Shown here: in pieces, positions 26,068 through 34,801 of the stretch | How the letters are laid out: every line of letters begins with the position of its first letter | Numbering within the stretch: position 1 is the first letter of the stretch | Assembly (NCBI GenBank): GCA_041401985.1 | Contig: JAWKTE010000007.1 | Coordinates: 124,001-188,000 of the forward strand | Source of the DNA: JACKHA01 sp041401985 | Lineage (GTDB): Bacteria > Planctomycetota > Phycisphaerae > Phycisphaerales > UBA1924 | Direction: 5' to 3' | Length of the DNA: 64,000 nucleotides | Notes under the pieces: model-generated | Seen by the model: only the letters and a program-made list of their open reading frames with translations | Databases searched by the model: none | Told to the model about the DNA's origin: nothing | Position numbers and translations under genes: made by a program

Positions 26068-27114
26068 TCATTCGCTCGGGCGATCGGCGTCGATCGCGGC
26101 TTCCACCGGTCCCTGGTCGGCAACCGCCCCCGATTCTGGGACGTCGTCACCTGCCGCACTCGAATCGCGCGCGACGCGACGCAGCCGACGCGTCACCCAC
26201 CCGATCCCCACCAGCCCCACCGGCACCGCGATCGCCATCTCCACCCCGCGATTCACAAGATCGGCCAGCATCCCCAGCGACGCCGCGTCCGTCGCCCCCT
26301 CCGCGGCGCTTTGGGCCCCCTCCGCGATCGCCGGCGTCGCCCCGGCCCCATACCACGCCGGCAGCGACGCCAACGACAGACCCACCGCCCACTCCCGCAG
26401 CCCCAGCCCGTTGCCCGAGAGCGGCACCGCGGTCGCCGCCTGGCTCACCGCCGCGATCGCGCACGCCTGCTCGAACCCCAGCGTGTGCCCGACCAGGCGG
26501 AACATGATCCAGTACCGCGCCACCCACACCAGCATGTCCACATACCGCAGTAGCAGCGCCGTCGCGATCCGCCACGGCCCGCCCCACGCGCGGCACGCCA
26601 TCGCCACCAACGCGATCGCAATCCCGACCGCCCCGATCACCCCGTACTCAAGCGCCGGGTCGCGGGCCCACCGCAGCGCCACGCCCAGCACCGCCAGGAT
26701 CGCGATCGCCGCTGCCGTCAGCCCCATCGACACCGCCAGCAGCCCCATCGACGTCCGCACCGGGATCCCGTTGACCCGCTTGTGGTACGCCACCCGACCG
26801 AACATCCCCGGGCGCATCGGCAGGTAGTTCAGCAGCCACGCCCCACCCACAAGCCACAACATCTCGCCCGGTTTCACCGGCCCGTACCGCGCCGTGATGA
26901 CCCACAGCGCCAGCGACACCACCGCCCAGTTTACCAGCGGCAGCCCCAGCGCCAGCGCCACCATCCACAGCGGCGCCCGCGACAACGCCTCGAACGCGCC
27001 CGACAGATCGCCCCGGCGCGCCACCACAACGCTCACCGCCGCACCCACAAGCAGCAGCCCGACCACGCTCCCGACCACGGCCACCCAGCGCGGCTTGGCG
27101 GACGCCTCGCCCAA
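26068..27114 (-). CDS. Flippase-like (lysylphosphatidylglycerol synthase transmembrane) protein
   Basis: A 348-residue protein with about eight helices, resembling UPF0104/AglD2-like proteins, the lipid-flippase half of MprF. Recognisable pieces are WLVGGAWLLNYLPMRPGMFG, which has the family's N-x-x-x-P-x-x-x-G pattern before the helices, and PLSGNGLGLREWA in the second half. Such proteins are thought to move polyprenyl-linked or phospholipid substrates. The start is a TTG at 27,114 with GAGGAG six bases upstream; a GTG at 27,153 is the alternative. The C-terminus is charged and acidic. Confidence 0.75.
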   Translation of the reverse strand: MGEASAKPRWVAVVGSVVGLLLVGAAVSVVVARRGDLSGAFEALSRAPLWMVALALGLPLVNWAVVSLALWVITARYGPVKPGEMLWLVGGAWLLNYLPMRPGMFGRVAYHKRVNGIPVRTSMGLLAVSMGLTAAAIAILAVLGVALRWARDPALEYGVIGAVGIAIALVAMACRAWGGPWRIATALLLRYVDMLVWVARYWIMFRLVGHTLGFEQACAIAAVSQAATAVPLSGNGLGLREWAVGLSLASLPAWYGAGATPAIAEGAQSAAEGATDAASLGMLADLVNRGVEMAIAVPVGLVGIGWVTRRLRRVARDSSAAGDDVPESGAVADQGPVEAAIDADRPSE

Positions 27115-27222
27115 CGGAACTCCTCTCGCATCACAACGCCAGGTCGATCCCACGCGATCCGAACGCCGTCAACGGCTTCGTCCGGATCAGCGACATCAGC
27201 ACACGCCGCCGGACCTGCCCGA

Positions 27223-29919
27223 TCAGTCGCCCACCGCCCCCAGCGAGGGCAGCACCGGTCCGAGGAACCCGCCAAGCCCCGGTCCCGTGGTGGCGTACAC
27301 GCGCGTCGGCTCGCCCCCGACCCGGGCCGCCTGGATCGCCGCGGCCTCGGCCAGCCTCGCGTCCCCGCTGTTGCGGCACGCGTCGACGATCGCGTCGTCC
27401 GACGTCCGGGCTCGCGTCAGCAGCGCCAGCATCAGCAGGCGCACGTCGTTCTGGGCCGAGATGTCCCGCCGCACCGCGTCGTCGAACGCGCCGAAGCCCG
27501 GCACCAGCGGCTCGGTGGGGAGCATCGCGACCATCATCCGGCGCGTCGCAAGGCCCGCCGCGCCGTACCGCTCGCCCAGCGCCGCCGCCATCGCCGCCGC
27601 CTGCGCCGGCGTGCACTGCTGCCCGTGGTTGGTCGAGAGCGACAGCGCGTACGCTGCCCGGCACGCCGCCGGCAGCACGTCCTCCGCGCACGTCCCGATC
27701 GCCACGACCAGGTCCTCCGGGGTCAGGCGCGCCAGCATCAGCGGCTCGCGGTACACCTCCTGCGTCGCCGCCGACAGGCACAGCGGGCCCCGCACATACG
27801 ACCCGCCGACGATCTGGAACCCCTGGATCACGCGCCACGCGACGCTCGTCCGCGACGCGGCCTGCGAGTCCATGAACGCCGCCGTGAACCCGTTCTCGAC
27901 GTACAGCGGCACGTGCAACTCGTCGCCCCGCCCCAGACGCAGGCGGTGCTCAACGTCCAGAACCTCCGGCTGCACCGCGCCGATCACGGGGCGCGCCCCC
28001 ACCCGCGCCTCCGGGCTCAGCAGCAGGCGCGACTCGATCGGGCGGTCCGTCCCCAGCCCCAGCGGCATGCTCCCGCGGTTGGCCAGCACCAGGTCCGCGT
28101 GGGCGATGTCCAGCGGGCCAAGACGGGCGGGCTCGGCCCGCAGCGTCAGCCGCATGAACTCGTTCGGATCGAGCAGCATCCGATCGATCGCCACCGGGAT
28201 CGACGACGCCACCGAGGACATCTCCTCGGCGAACTCGGTCCGGGCCAGGTCCTGCCCGGTGAGCAGCAGCAGGCGGCTGCGGGCCCACGCGCTCTGCACG
28301 CTCGTCGGGTCGTTCCGGGCGATGTCCGCGTAGGCCTCGGTCGCCGCCTCCCGCTGGCCCAGCTCCTCCAGCGCGATCGCCCGCCCGAGGCGCGAGCGGT
28401 ACAGCCGCCCCATCGTCCGCTCGAAGAACGCGAGCGCCTCCTCGGCGCGCCCGTCGCGCAGCGCGAACCACGCCTGCGGCTCCTCGAGGTTCACCGCCCC
28501 GCCCAGGTTCTCGACCGTCTGGCGGAGTTCGTCGCGCAGTTGCGGCAGGTCCGCCGCGGCCCACGCACGCACCACCAGCGTCTCGATCCACATGTCGATG
28601 ATCAGTTGGGCCAGGCGCTGCCCGTCCTCGCCCGTCGGGCGGTTCTCGGGACGCTGGTAGAACTCGAACACCGACGTCGCGGTCGCCGTGAAGTCCGCCG
28701 AGGAGGCCGCCGCCACGTCGTCCATCCCGGCCGCGTCGGCGGCCATCAGGCGCACGAGCTCGAACTCGCGGTCCAGGCGGGTGTTCTCCGGGCGCTGCTC
28801 GGCGCGGATCGCCAGTCCCTGCTGCTCCAGCTGCGCGACGTTCACCGCCGCCGCGTGACGCAGGCGGGCCAGACGCTGGTTCAGCGCGGCGACCACCTGC
28901 TGCGGCCCTTCCACGTGCCACATCAGGATCAGCCCACGCTTCTCCAGCAGGATCGCGATCTGCGGGTCCGCCGCGCCCACGATCGCCAGCGCGTTGTTGT
29001 GGAACCGCCCGGCCTGCTGGATCGCGCCGTGGGCCAGCAGCTCCTCCACCAGCGCCATGTTCACGTGCGGGTCCATCGGGTCGGCCAGCATCAGGTTCAT
29101 CATCAGCTGCATCCGCCCGACCGCGTCCTCCGGAACCGCGGCCTGGAAGTACGCCAGCGCGAGCGCCGCCGCCTCCTTGTTCGACGCGTCCAGCGCGGTG
29201 GCCTGCTTGAGGTAGTCGACGAATCGGTCCTCGTCGCCCGACTCGCGGGCCAGCACCGCCGCGTCCAGCGCGAGGCGGCTGCGCACCGAGGCGTCCAGCG
29301 ATTGCCCCGCGGGCCCGAGCAGCCGGTCATAGGCCGCCAGCCGCTCCGCGGCGGTCTGGTACCGCCCGATCCGCATCGTGATCAGGCGGAGTTGCGCGAC
29401 CGTGTCGCGCCCGTCGAGCGCGACGATCCGGCGCGTGTACGCCTCGAGCGCCCGAGGGTCGCCCGCGGTGAACGCCGCCTCCGACGCCCGGCGCAGCAGG
29501 CCCACGTCGTTGGTGCGGGCGTCCGCGGCCACGTCGAACGCCAGCATCGCCATGCGGAAATCGTCGATCGAAGGCTCGGGGCGGATGCGCAGGTCGATCT
29601 GCGCGATCCGCTCGAGCAGCCACGCGTCCAGGTCCGCCGGCGCGGGCGCGGGCTGGGCCAGCGCTTGTTCCACAGTCACCGCCGGCCAGGGCACCCCGGT
29701 TCCGGTCGAGATCGCGGGCGCCCGATCCGGCGCCGGCTGCGGAAGGCCCTGGGGCAGCACGCCGGGCTGCTCTGGCGGGAGTCCCGGCTCCAGGCCCGGC
29801 TGGAGCGTGGGCTGGGCCGACGCGAGCGAGAGCGCGCACAGGCACGCTCCGGCCGCGGCGACTCCCGAGAACAGCGAGCGCCGCCCGGCGCGCACCGACA
29901 CCATGCGATCGATCGCCAT
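27223..29919 (-). CDS. Large secreted TPR-like repeat protein, unknown
   Basis: An 898-residue exported protein. The signal peptide SLFSGVAAAGACLCALSLAS is followed by a Pro/Gly/Gln-rich stretch (LQPGLEPGLPPEQPG). The body is alpha-helical and reads as tandem TPR-like pairs (for example RASEAAFTAGDPRALEAYTR, LALAYFQAAVPEDAVG). A less regular C-terminal third has beta-type sequence (VGARPVIGAVQPEVLDVEHR) and ends in a Cys-containing helical domain (LTPEDLVVAIGTCAEDVLPA). It may be a periplasmic scaffold. The upstream gene stops eight bases before this start, so the two are probably co-transcribed. Confidence 0.75.
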   Translation of the reverse strand: MAIDRMVSVRAGRRSLFSGVAAAGACLCALSLASAQPTLQPGLEPGLPPEQPGVLPQGLPQPAPDRAPAISTGTGVPWPAVTVEQALAQPAPAPADLDAWLLERIAQIDLRIRPEPSIDDFRMAMLAFDVAADARTNDVGLLRRASEAAFTAGDPRALEAYTRRIVALDGRDTVAQLRLITMRIGRYQTAAERLAAYDRLLGPAGQSLDASVRSRLALDAAVLARESGDEDRFVDYLKQATALDASNKEAAALALAYFQAAVPEDAVGRMQLMMNLMLADPMDPHVNMALVEELLAHGAIQQAGRFHNNALAIVGAADPQIAILLEKRGLILMWHVEGPQQVVAALNQRLARLRHAAAVNVAQLEQQGLAIRAEQRPENTRLDREFELVRLMAADAAGMDDVAAASSADFTATATSVFEFYQRPENRPTGEDGQRLAQLIIDMWIETLVVRAWAAADLPQLRDELRQTVENLGGAVNLEEPQAWFALRDGRAEEALAFFERTMGRLYRSRLGRAIALEELGQREAATEAYADIARNDPTSVQSAWARSRLLLLTGQDLARTEFAEEMSSVASSIPVAIDRMLLDPNEFMRLTLRAEPARLGPLDIAHADLVLANRGSMPLGLGTDRPIESRLLLSPEARVGARPVIGAVQPEVLDVEHRLRLGRGDELHVPLYVENGFTAAFMDSQAASRTSVAWRVIQGFQIVGGSYVRGPLCLSAATQEVYREPLMLARLTPEDLVVAIGTCAEDVLPAACRAAYALSLSTNHGQQCTPAQAAAMAAALGERYGAAGLATRRMMVAMLPTEPLVPGFGAFDDAVRRDISAQNDVRLLMLALLTRARTSDDAIVDACRNSGDARLAEAAAIQAARVGGEPTRVYATTGPGLGGFLGPVLPSLGAVGD

Positions 29920-29927
29920 GTTCTGGC

Positions 29928-30242
29928 CTACGCCCCCATCGCCACCAGGTTCGCTACGAGCGCCACCAGCCACAGCAGCCCCAGGATCACGCCCACCGAC
30001 ACCGCCGCCTCGACCGAGCCCACCAGCGTGCGGCTGGCCCGAGGGAACACGCGGTCCGCCACAAGGCACATGAACACCAGCAGCCCGGCCAGGATCGCCG
30101 TCAGCCCCGCCACCCACCGAGGCCAGCGCCCGATATCGATCTGCATCTCGATCAGCACCCACAGACCGGCCACCAGTAGCAGCGACGACCACGGAATCGC
30201 CGCCAACAGCACGAGCGCCAGGCTCAGTCGGTGCGTGCGCAT
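29928..30242 (-). CDS. Small three-helix membrane protein
   Basis: A 104-residue protein, almost entirely hydrophobic: helices at about residues 8-32 (LVLLAAIPWSSLLLVAGLWV), 42-62 (WVAGLTAILAGLLVFMCLVA) and 74-100 (VEAAVSVGVILGLLWLVALV). ATG 30242 is chosen; GTG 30248 would add two residues. AAAGG lies nine bases before the ATG and a minus-strand TATACT about 35 bases before it. It is co-directional with, and eight bases from, the 898-residue secreted protein and may help anchor or export it (inference). Confidence 0.65.
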   Translation of the reverse strand: MRTHRLSLALVLLAAIPWSSLLLVAGLWVLIEMQIDIGRWPRWVAGLTAILAGLLVFMCLVADRVFPRASRTLVGSVEAAVSVGVILGLLWLVALVANLVAMGA

Positions 30243-30278
30243 TTCCACAGGCCTTTATCGGGCGGGGGGTCATTGCGC

Positions 30279-30284
30279 AGTATA
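30279..30284 (-). promoter_or_regulatory. -10-like TATACT
   Basis: TATACT on the minus strand, five of six matches to TATAAT, about 35 bases before the ATG of the small membrane protein. No -35 box is evident. Confidence 0.35.
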
Positions 30285-30398
30285 TCGGTTCGTCGGGGAA
30301 CCATCGTGCCACCGAGCGGCGGTGCAAAACAGGGCGAATCGGCCCCGGCCTCGTCACTCGGGAGCCGCCTCGGGGCTGCCACGGGGCCGCGGGCGGCC

Positions 30399-31898
30399 TC
30401 ACTCCGCCGGCACGCACCGGCCCTCGGCCCAGCGACGCAAGGCCGCCACCTGCTCGCGACGCGTCACCGACAGCGGGGGCGAGGTCCGCAGCGCCCGCAG
30501 CACGTCGGTCGTCTCGACCTGACGCCCGGCCGCGAATGCCGAGTGCAGCGAGGCCAGCACCGCCTGCTCGATCTCGGCCCCGCTGAACCCGTCCGACGCG
30601 TCGACCAGCATGGCCAGATCGAACGACCCGGGGTCGCGCCCCCGCTTCTTCAGGTGGATCTCGAAGATCCGCCCGCGGGCCTCCTCGCCCGGCAGGTCCA
30701 CGAAGAAGATCTCGTCGAACCGACCCTTGCGGAGCAGTTCCGGCGGGAGCGCGTCGATGTTGTTTGCCGTCGCCACCAGGAACACCGCCGCCGTGTGGTC
30801 GTTCATCCACGTCAGCAGCGTGCCGAACATCCGCTGGCTCAGCCCGCCGTCGGTCGAATGGGCCGCCGCCGAGGCGAACCCCTTTTCGATCTCGTCGATC
30901 CAAAGCACGACCGGGGCCATGGCCTCGGCCTGGCGCAGCGCCTCGGTCAGGCGCTGCTCGGATGAGCCAACGAACCGGTCGTACAGGTTCGACGGGTCCA
31001 GACGCACGAGCGGACGGTCCCACGCCGACGCGATCGCCTTGGCGCACAGCGACTTCCCGGCCCCCTGCACGCCCAGCAGCAGCACGCCCCGAGGCGGCAC
31101 CAGCCCGAACGCCCGCGCCTGCTCGCTGAACGCGCGTGTCCGCTCGCCCAGCCAATCCTTCAGCCGCGCCATCCCGCCGATCGAGTCCAGCGACGCCGGC
31201 ACGTCCACCTGCTCCAGCGTCCCGCTCGAGCCGAGCATCCGACGCTTCTGCGCGATGATCCGGGGCAGGTCGGAGTGATCGAACCGGTCGTCCTCGGCCA
31301 CCGCCTCGCGCGCCAGTTGGCGGATCTGGCGGGCGGTCAGCCCCGTCAGGTTGCGGACCACCGCCTCCCACTCCCGTCGCACGATCTCGACCTGGATCCC
31401 CCGATCCAGGTGCATCCGGCGCAGTTCGCTCCGCAGGATCTGCTCGACCTGCTCCGCGTTGGGCAGCACCGGCGTGAAGCACGCCGTCTGGCGAGCCAGG
31501 AACTCCGGCACGTCGACCGGGCGGTCGATCAGCACGGCGCACCCGCCCGATCCGGGGAGCCTGGCCAGCAGATCGCGCAGGGCTCTTGCGACGTGCGGCT
31601 CCCCCAGATGGGGGGCCAGGTCGAGCAGGCAGGCCATGTCGCCGTGGAGTTCCTGGCGGAGGAAGGTGAGGGCGGCGGCGGGGTTTGTGGTCCCCTCAAC
31701 AGGGGGCTGGTCGGCCAGCGGGCCGCGGACCAGGCCGTCGGTCAGGGTCCACTGGTAGATGGACTGGTTGCGTCGCGCGGCGACTTCTCGGACGATGGCC
31801 AGGGCCTCGTCTTCCTCGACAGTGGGGATGCGGACGCAGACCTCGCCGCCTCGGAGCAGGAGGGCGAGGCGGTCGGCGTTGGCCTGGGTGTGGGGCAT
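30399..31898 (-). CDS. Ycf46-like AAA+ ATPase
   Basis: A 499-residue AAA+ protein. The N-terminal 230 residues are a helical substrate region (VLPNAEQVEQILRSELRRM). The ATPase core has Walker A GVQGAGKS at 276-283, Walker B VVLWIDEIEKG at 330-340 and the second region of homology ATANNIDALPPELLRKGRFD. This is the layout of cyanobacterial and plastid Ycf46, implicated in carbon-concentrating regulation and otherwise uncharacterised. In planctomycetes a general remodelling role is more likely. It is divergent from the dockerin metalloprotease gene; TAAACT lies 12 bases before the ATG. Confidence 0.85.
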   Translation of the reverse strand: MPHTQANADRLALLLRGGEVCVRIPTVEEDEALAIVREVAARRNQSIYQWTLTDGLVRGPLADQPPVEGTTNPAAALTFLRQELHGDMACLLDLAPHLGEPHVARALRDLLARLPGSGGCAVLIDRPVDVPEFLARQTACFTPVLPNAEQVEQILRSELRRMHLDRGIQVEIVRREWEAVVRNLTGLTARQIRQLAREAVAEDDRFDHSDLPRIIAQKRRMLGSSGTLEQVDVPASLDSIGGMARLKDWLGERTRAFSEQARAFGLVPPRGVLLLGVQGAGKSLCAKAIASAWDRPLVRLDPSNLYDRFVGSSEQRLTEALRQAEAMAPVVLWIDEIEKGFASAAAHSTDGGLSQRMFGTLLTWMNDHTAAVFLVATANNIDALPPELLRKGRFDEIFFVDLPGEEARGRIFEIHLKKRGRDPGSFDLAMLVDASDGFSGAEIEQAVLASLHSAFAAGRQVETTDVLRALRTSPPLSVTRREQVAALRRWAEGRCVPAE

Positions 31899-32225
31899 GT
31901 CGTGCCCGGGAGTTTATCGCCAACGGGGTTCGTTTGGGGGCGGTTCTCGGCTGCAAATCGGCGTTGTCCGGGGGGTGCGCCGCGTGCGGGGACCGGAATT
32001 CGGTCGCCGCGGGGCAGGGAAGCGGGTATGTTGGAGACATCTCGAGGGGATGGCGCGATCGATCCGCGCGTCCGAGAACCGGCGCGTCGTCGTCGCGTCG
32101 GTGCCCGATGGGAGATCGGATGCTCCCGCGGGGTTTATCGCGCTGGGCTTCGCCGGACAGGGGGCGGGGCCGGAGCGATCCAGAGCACTTTGGGCCCCGG
32201 ATGCTTGGGGCGGAGGAGCAGCGGT
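31899..32225. other. 327-bp divergent intergenic stretch
   Basis: It separates the AAA ATPase (minus) from the dockerin metalloprotease (plus). An in-frame open stretch before 32,226 reads as Arg/Gly-rich noise. The last 20 bases carry GAGGAG for the plus gene. No other element was recognised. Confidence 0.4.
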
Positions 32226-34574
32226 ATGCGAGGGTTGGGACGTTCCGGGCGCCTTGTCGGGTGCCTCATCGGGATCATCACGCTCGTGTCGGGCCAGGCG
32301 ATCGCGCAGCAGCGTGAGACGGCGACCGACGCGGTCATCAAGGCGCGCATGGGCGTGACGGCGTACGAGATCCAGTCGCTCGCGCCGTCGGCGGGGCCGG
32401 GGCAGGCGATGAGCGTCGGCGTCACGCTGGGCGGGCAGGCTGTGGTGCTCGATCTCGAGCCCGCCTCGTACCGCACCGCGGACTTCCGGCTGCTGGTCGA
32501 CACGGGCGGGGGCAACATCGTGGAGGTCCCGGCCCCGGCGCCGCAGACGGTGCGGGGGTTCGTGCGCGGCGTGGACGCCGAGGCGGCGGGCGCGTACGCG
32601 AGCGACGGGCTGACGCTGACGATCGTGGGGCTCGGGGGCGAGGTGTGGGGGATCCAGCCGCTCTCGACGGTCGTGCCCGGTGCGCCGGCGGACCTGCACG
32701 TGGTGCACCGTCTGTCTGACCTTGTCGACGCCGGCTGGTCGTGCGGGACGGAGAACCACAACCACGGCGAGGTCGGCGGGAACGCGGGCGTCGGCGCGGG
32801 AAGCGGCGGCCCGGACGTGCTGCGGCTGTGCGAGGTGGCGTACGACGCGGACTTCGAGTTCTATCAGCTCAACGGCTCGAGCGTGACGAACACGATGAAC
32901 GACATCGAGAACGTGCACGCCCAGGTGAACATCATCTACGAGCGGGACGTCGAGGTCCGCAAGGAGATCACGACGATCGTGGTGCGTTCGAACGCGGCCG
33001 ATCCGTACACGACAGCGGTCGCGGGCGATCTGCTCGGCCAGTTTGCCTTCGAGTGGCAGGTCAATCAGGGCGCGATCCAGCGGGACGTTGCCCACCTGAT
33101 GACGGGGCGAGACGTCAACGGCTCGACGATTGGCATCGCCTATCTGTCGGGCATTTGCTCGTTCGGGCAGGGGTACGGGCTGAGCCAGTCGCGGTTCACG
33201 GGCTCGTTCTCGGCGCGGGTGGCGCTGACGGCCCACGAGATGGGGCACAACTGGTCGGCCCAGCACTGCGACGGGACGAACCCGTGCCGCATCATGTGCT
33301 CGGGCCTGGGCGGGTGCAACGGGATCAGCCCGCTGTCGTTCGCGCCGGTGTCGATCAACCAGATCGTGGCGTTCAAGAACACGCGGATCTGCCTGAGCAA
33401 CCCGGTGCCTTCGATCGCGCTGCCGCTGCAGGAGCCCTTTGCGAATCTGTTCCTCGACCCGGCGCGGTGGTCGCCGGACTCGGTCGGGGTCGTGGTCACG
33501 GGCAGCGCCAGCGCGCCGTCGGCGCCGTTCGTGGCGAATCTCGACACGTCGAGCGACCAGCTCGTGAGCCTGCCGCTGCTGGCCACGGGGGTGAACCCGG
33601 TGACGGTGCGGTTCTCGCTCTCGACCTCGGGCGTCGAGGCGGGCGAGCAGTTGCTGGTGGACTACACCAACGCGATCGGCACCTGGTTCAACGGGGGCAC
33701 GGTGACGGCCGACGGCTCGAACTCGCCGGGCTTCACGGGCTACCGGTTCGATCTGCCGGCGGTCGCCTCGAACCAGGCGATGCAGGTGCGGTTCCGCACG
33801 ACCAGCACGGAGGAGAACGACGACTGGTTCATCGACGACATCTACGTCGGGGCCTTCAACGGCAACCCGCTGCCGTTCGTTGATGAGTTCCCGACGACGA
33901 CGCTGAGCACGGCGAACTGGTCGGCGACGACGCCCGGTCTGACGGGAGTCTCGGCGGCGGCGATCAGCCCGCCCTCGGCGCCGTTCGCGGCCCGGATCCA
34001 GCAGTTCGGCGGGCTGACCAGCCAGCCGCTGCTGGCGGGCGGTTTCTCGACCGGCACGCCCTTGTACCTGTCGTTCTACACGCAGCAGCAGAACACCGAG
34101 CCGGGCGATCTGCTGGCGGTGTCGTACACGGACGACCAGGGTCTGTCGCAGGAACTCGGCGTGGTCTCGGGCGTGGGCACGCAGACGACGTTCCAGTTCC
34201 ACGAGTTCGTGCTGCCGGCGGCGGCGTACCACGACGGGATGAAGTTCACGCTGCTGGGCGTCGGGTTCGAGTCCGACGACGTGTGGTTCATCGACAACGT
34301 GAGCGTCGACGACGAGTCCATGATGCCCCCGTCCTGCCCGGCGGACCTGACCACGGGCGCGGTCGCGGGCCAGCCGGGCTACGGCGTGCCCAACGGCGTG
34401 CTCAACAACGACGACTTCTTCTACTACCTCGGGCAGTTTGCCAGCGGGAACGTGGCGGTCGCGGACCTGACCACGGGCGCGGTGGCGGGCCAGCCGGGCT
34501 ACGGGGTGCCCAACGGCATCATCACCAACGACGATTTCTTCTACTACCTGGGGCTGTTCGCGGCGGGGTGCTGA
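32226..34574 (+). CDS. Secreted M12-type zinc metalloprotease with GC-type dockerin
   Basis: A 782-residue exported protease. The signal peptide is VGCLIGIITLVSGQAIAQ. The metzincin motif HEMGHNWSAQH is at 337-347 (three His ligands and the catalytic Glu), followed by NPCRIMCSG, which supplies the Met-turn. Upstream sequence (YDADFEFYQLNG, VNIIYERDVEVR) resembles reprolysin/ADAM catalytic domains. Two beta-sandwich segments (about 400-530 and 545-690) follow. The C-terminus has two 40-residue units with DLTTGAVAGQPGYGVPNG and DDFFYYLG, ending in Gly-Cys: a GC-type dockerin, common in Phycisphaerae and thought to tether secreted proteins. GAGGAG precedes ATG 32226. Confidence 0.92.
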   Translation: MRGLGRSGRLVGCLIGIITLVSGQAIAQQRETATDAVIKARMGVTAYEIQSLAPSAGPGQAMSVGVTLGGQAVVLDLEPASYRTADFRLLVDTGGGNIVEVPAPAPQTVRGFVRGVDAEAAGAYASDGLTLTIVGLGGEVWGIQPLSTVVPGAPADLHVVHRLSDLVDAGWSCGTENHNHGEVGGNAGVGAGSGGPDVLRLCEVAYDADFEFYQLNGSSVTNTMNDIENVHAQVNIIYERDVEVRKEITTIVVRSNAADPYTTAVAGDLLGQFAFEWQVNQGAIQRDVAHLMTGRDVNGSTIGIAYLSGICSFGQGYGLSQSRFTGSFSARVALTAHEMGHNWSAQHCDGTNPCRIMCSGLGGCNGISPLSFAPVSINQIVAFKNTRICLSNPVPSIALPLQEPFANLFLDPARWSPDSVGVVVTGSASAPSAPFVANLDTSSDQLVSLPLLATGVNPVTVRFSLSTSGVEAGEQLLVDYTNAIGTWFNGGTVTADGSNSPGFTGYRFDLPAVASNQAMQVRFRTTSTEENDDWFIDDIYVGAFNGNPLPFVDEFPTTTLSTANWSATTPGLTGVSAAAISPPSAPFAARIQQFGGLTSQPLLAGGFSTGTPLYLSFYTQQQNTEPGDLLAVSYTDDQGLSQELGVVSGVGTQTTFQFHEFVLPAAAYHDGMKFTLLGVGFESDDVWFIDNVSVDDESMMPPSCPADLTTGAVAGQPGYGVPNGVLNNDDFFYYLGQFASGNVAVADLTTGAVAGQPGYGVPNGIITNDDFFYYLGLFAAGC
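34341..34534 (+). repeat. Two near-identical 120-bp dockerin units
   Basis: Unit starts at 34,341 and 34,461. The first 57 bases of each (34,341-34,397 and 34,461-34,517) differ at two positions only; similarity weakens afterwards. They encode the two Ca-binding-like loops of the dockerin. Confidence 0.8.
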
Positions 34575-34610
34575 GAGCGCGAGACAGCGAAGCAGCGAGA
34601 CAGCGAGACA

Positions 34611-34640
34611 GGGGCGGGCGCAGGGCGCTCGCCCCTTTTT
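34611..34640 (+). terminator. Intrinsic terminator of the metalloprotease gene
   Basis: An 11-bp stem, ggggcgggcgc / gcgctcgcccc (one G-T pair), with an AGG loop and a TTTTT tail. Just before it is an AGCGAGACAG-type tandem repeat (34,578-34,610). Confidence 0.8.
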
Positions 34641-34684
34641 CGTGGGCGGTGTTGGGCGGCCTTTGCGGTCGGGCTGGAAAGAAG

Positions 34685-34715
34685 ACGCCCGCCCGCGTGA
34701 TGTGCGGGCGGGCGT
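34685..34715. terminator. Hairpin downstream of the convergent secreted-protein gene
   Basis: A perfect 12-bp stem, acgcccgcccgc / gcgggcgggcgt, with a 7-nt loop. It lies about 90 bases beyond the minus-strand stop at 34,802. Confidence 0.5.
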
Positions 34716-34750
34716 GTGATGGTGGGTGGCAGGGCGGCGGCTGCGCCGCC

Positions 34751-34773
34751 GGCACGGGTTGGAAACCTGTGCC
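34751..34773. repeat. Palindromic repeat (GGCACGGGTT type)
   Basis: ggcacgggtt-gga-aacctgtgcc forms a 10-bp stem with one G-T pair. A partial copy, cctgtgccgccg, follows at about 34,789. Similar palindromes are dispersed in planctomycete genomes (family knowledge). Confidence 0.5.
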
Positions 34774-34801
34774 ACCTCGGCGAGAGGCCTGTGCCGCCGG
34801 G

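Noticed and set aside
26782..30522. 1,246-residue open frame opposite the flippase and repeat-protein genes
   Set aside because: Arg/His/Gln/Pro-rich shadow of well-supported minus-strand genes; no domain or ribosome site.
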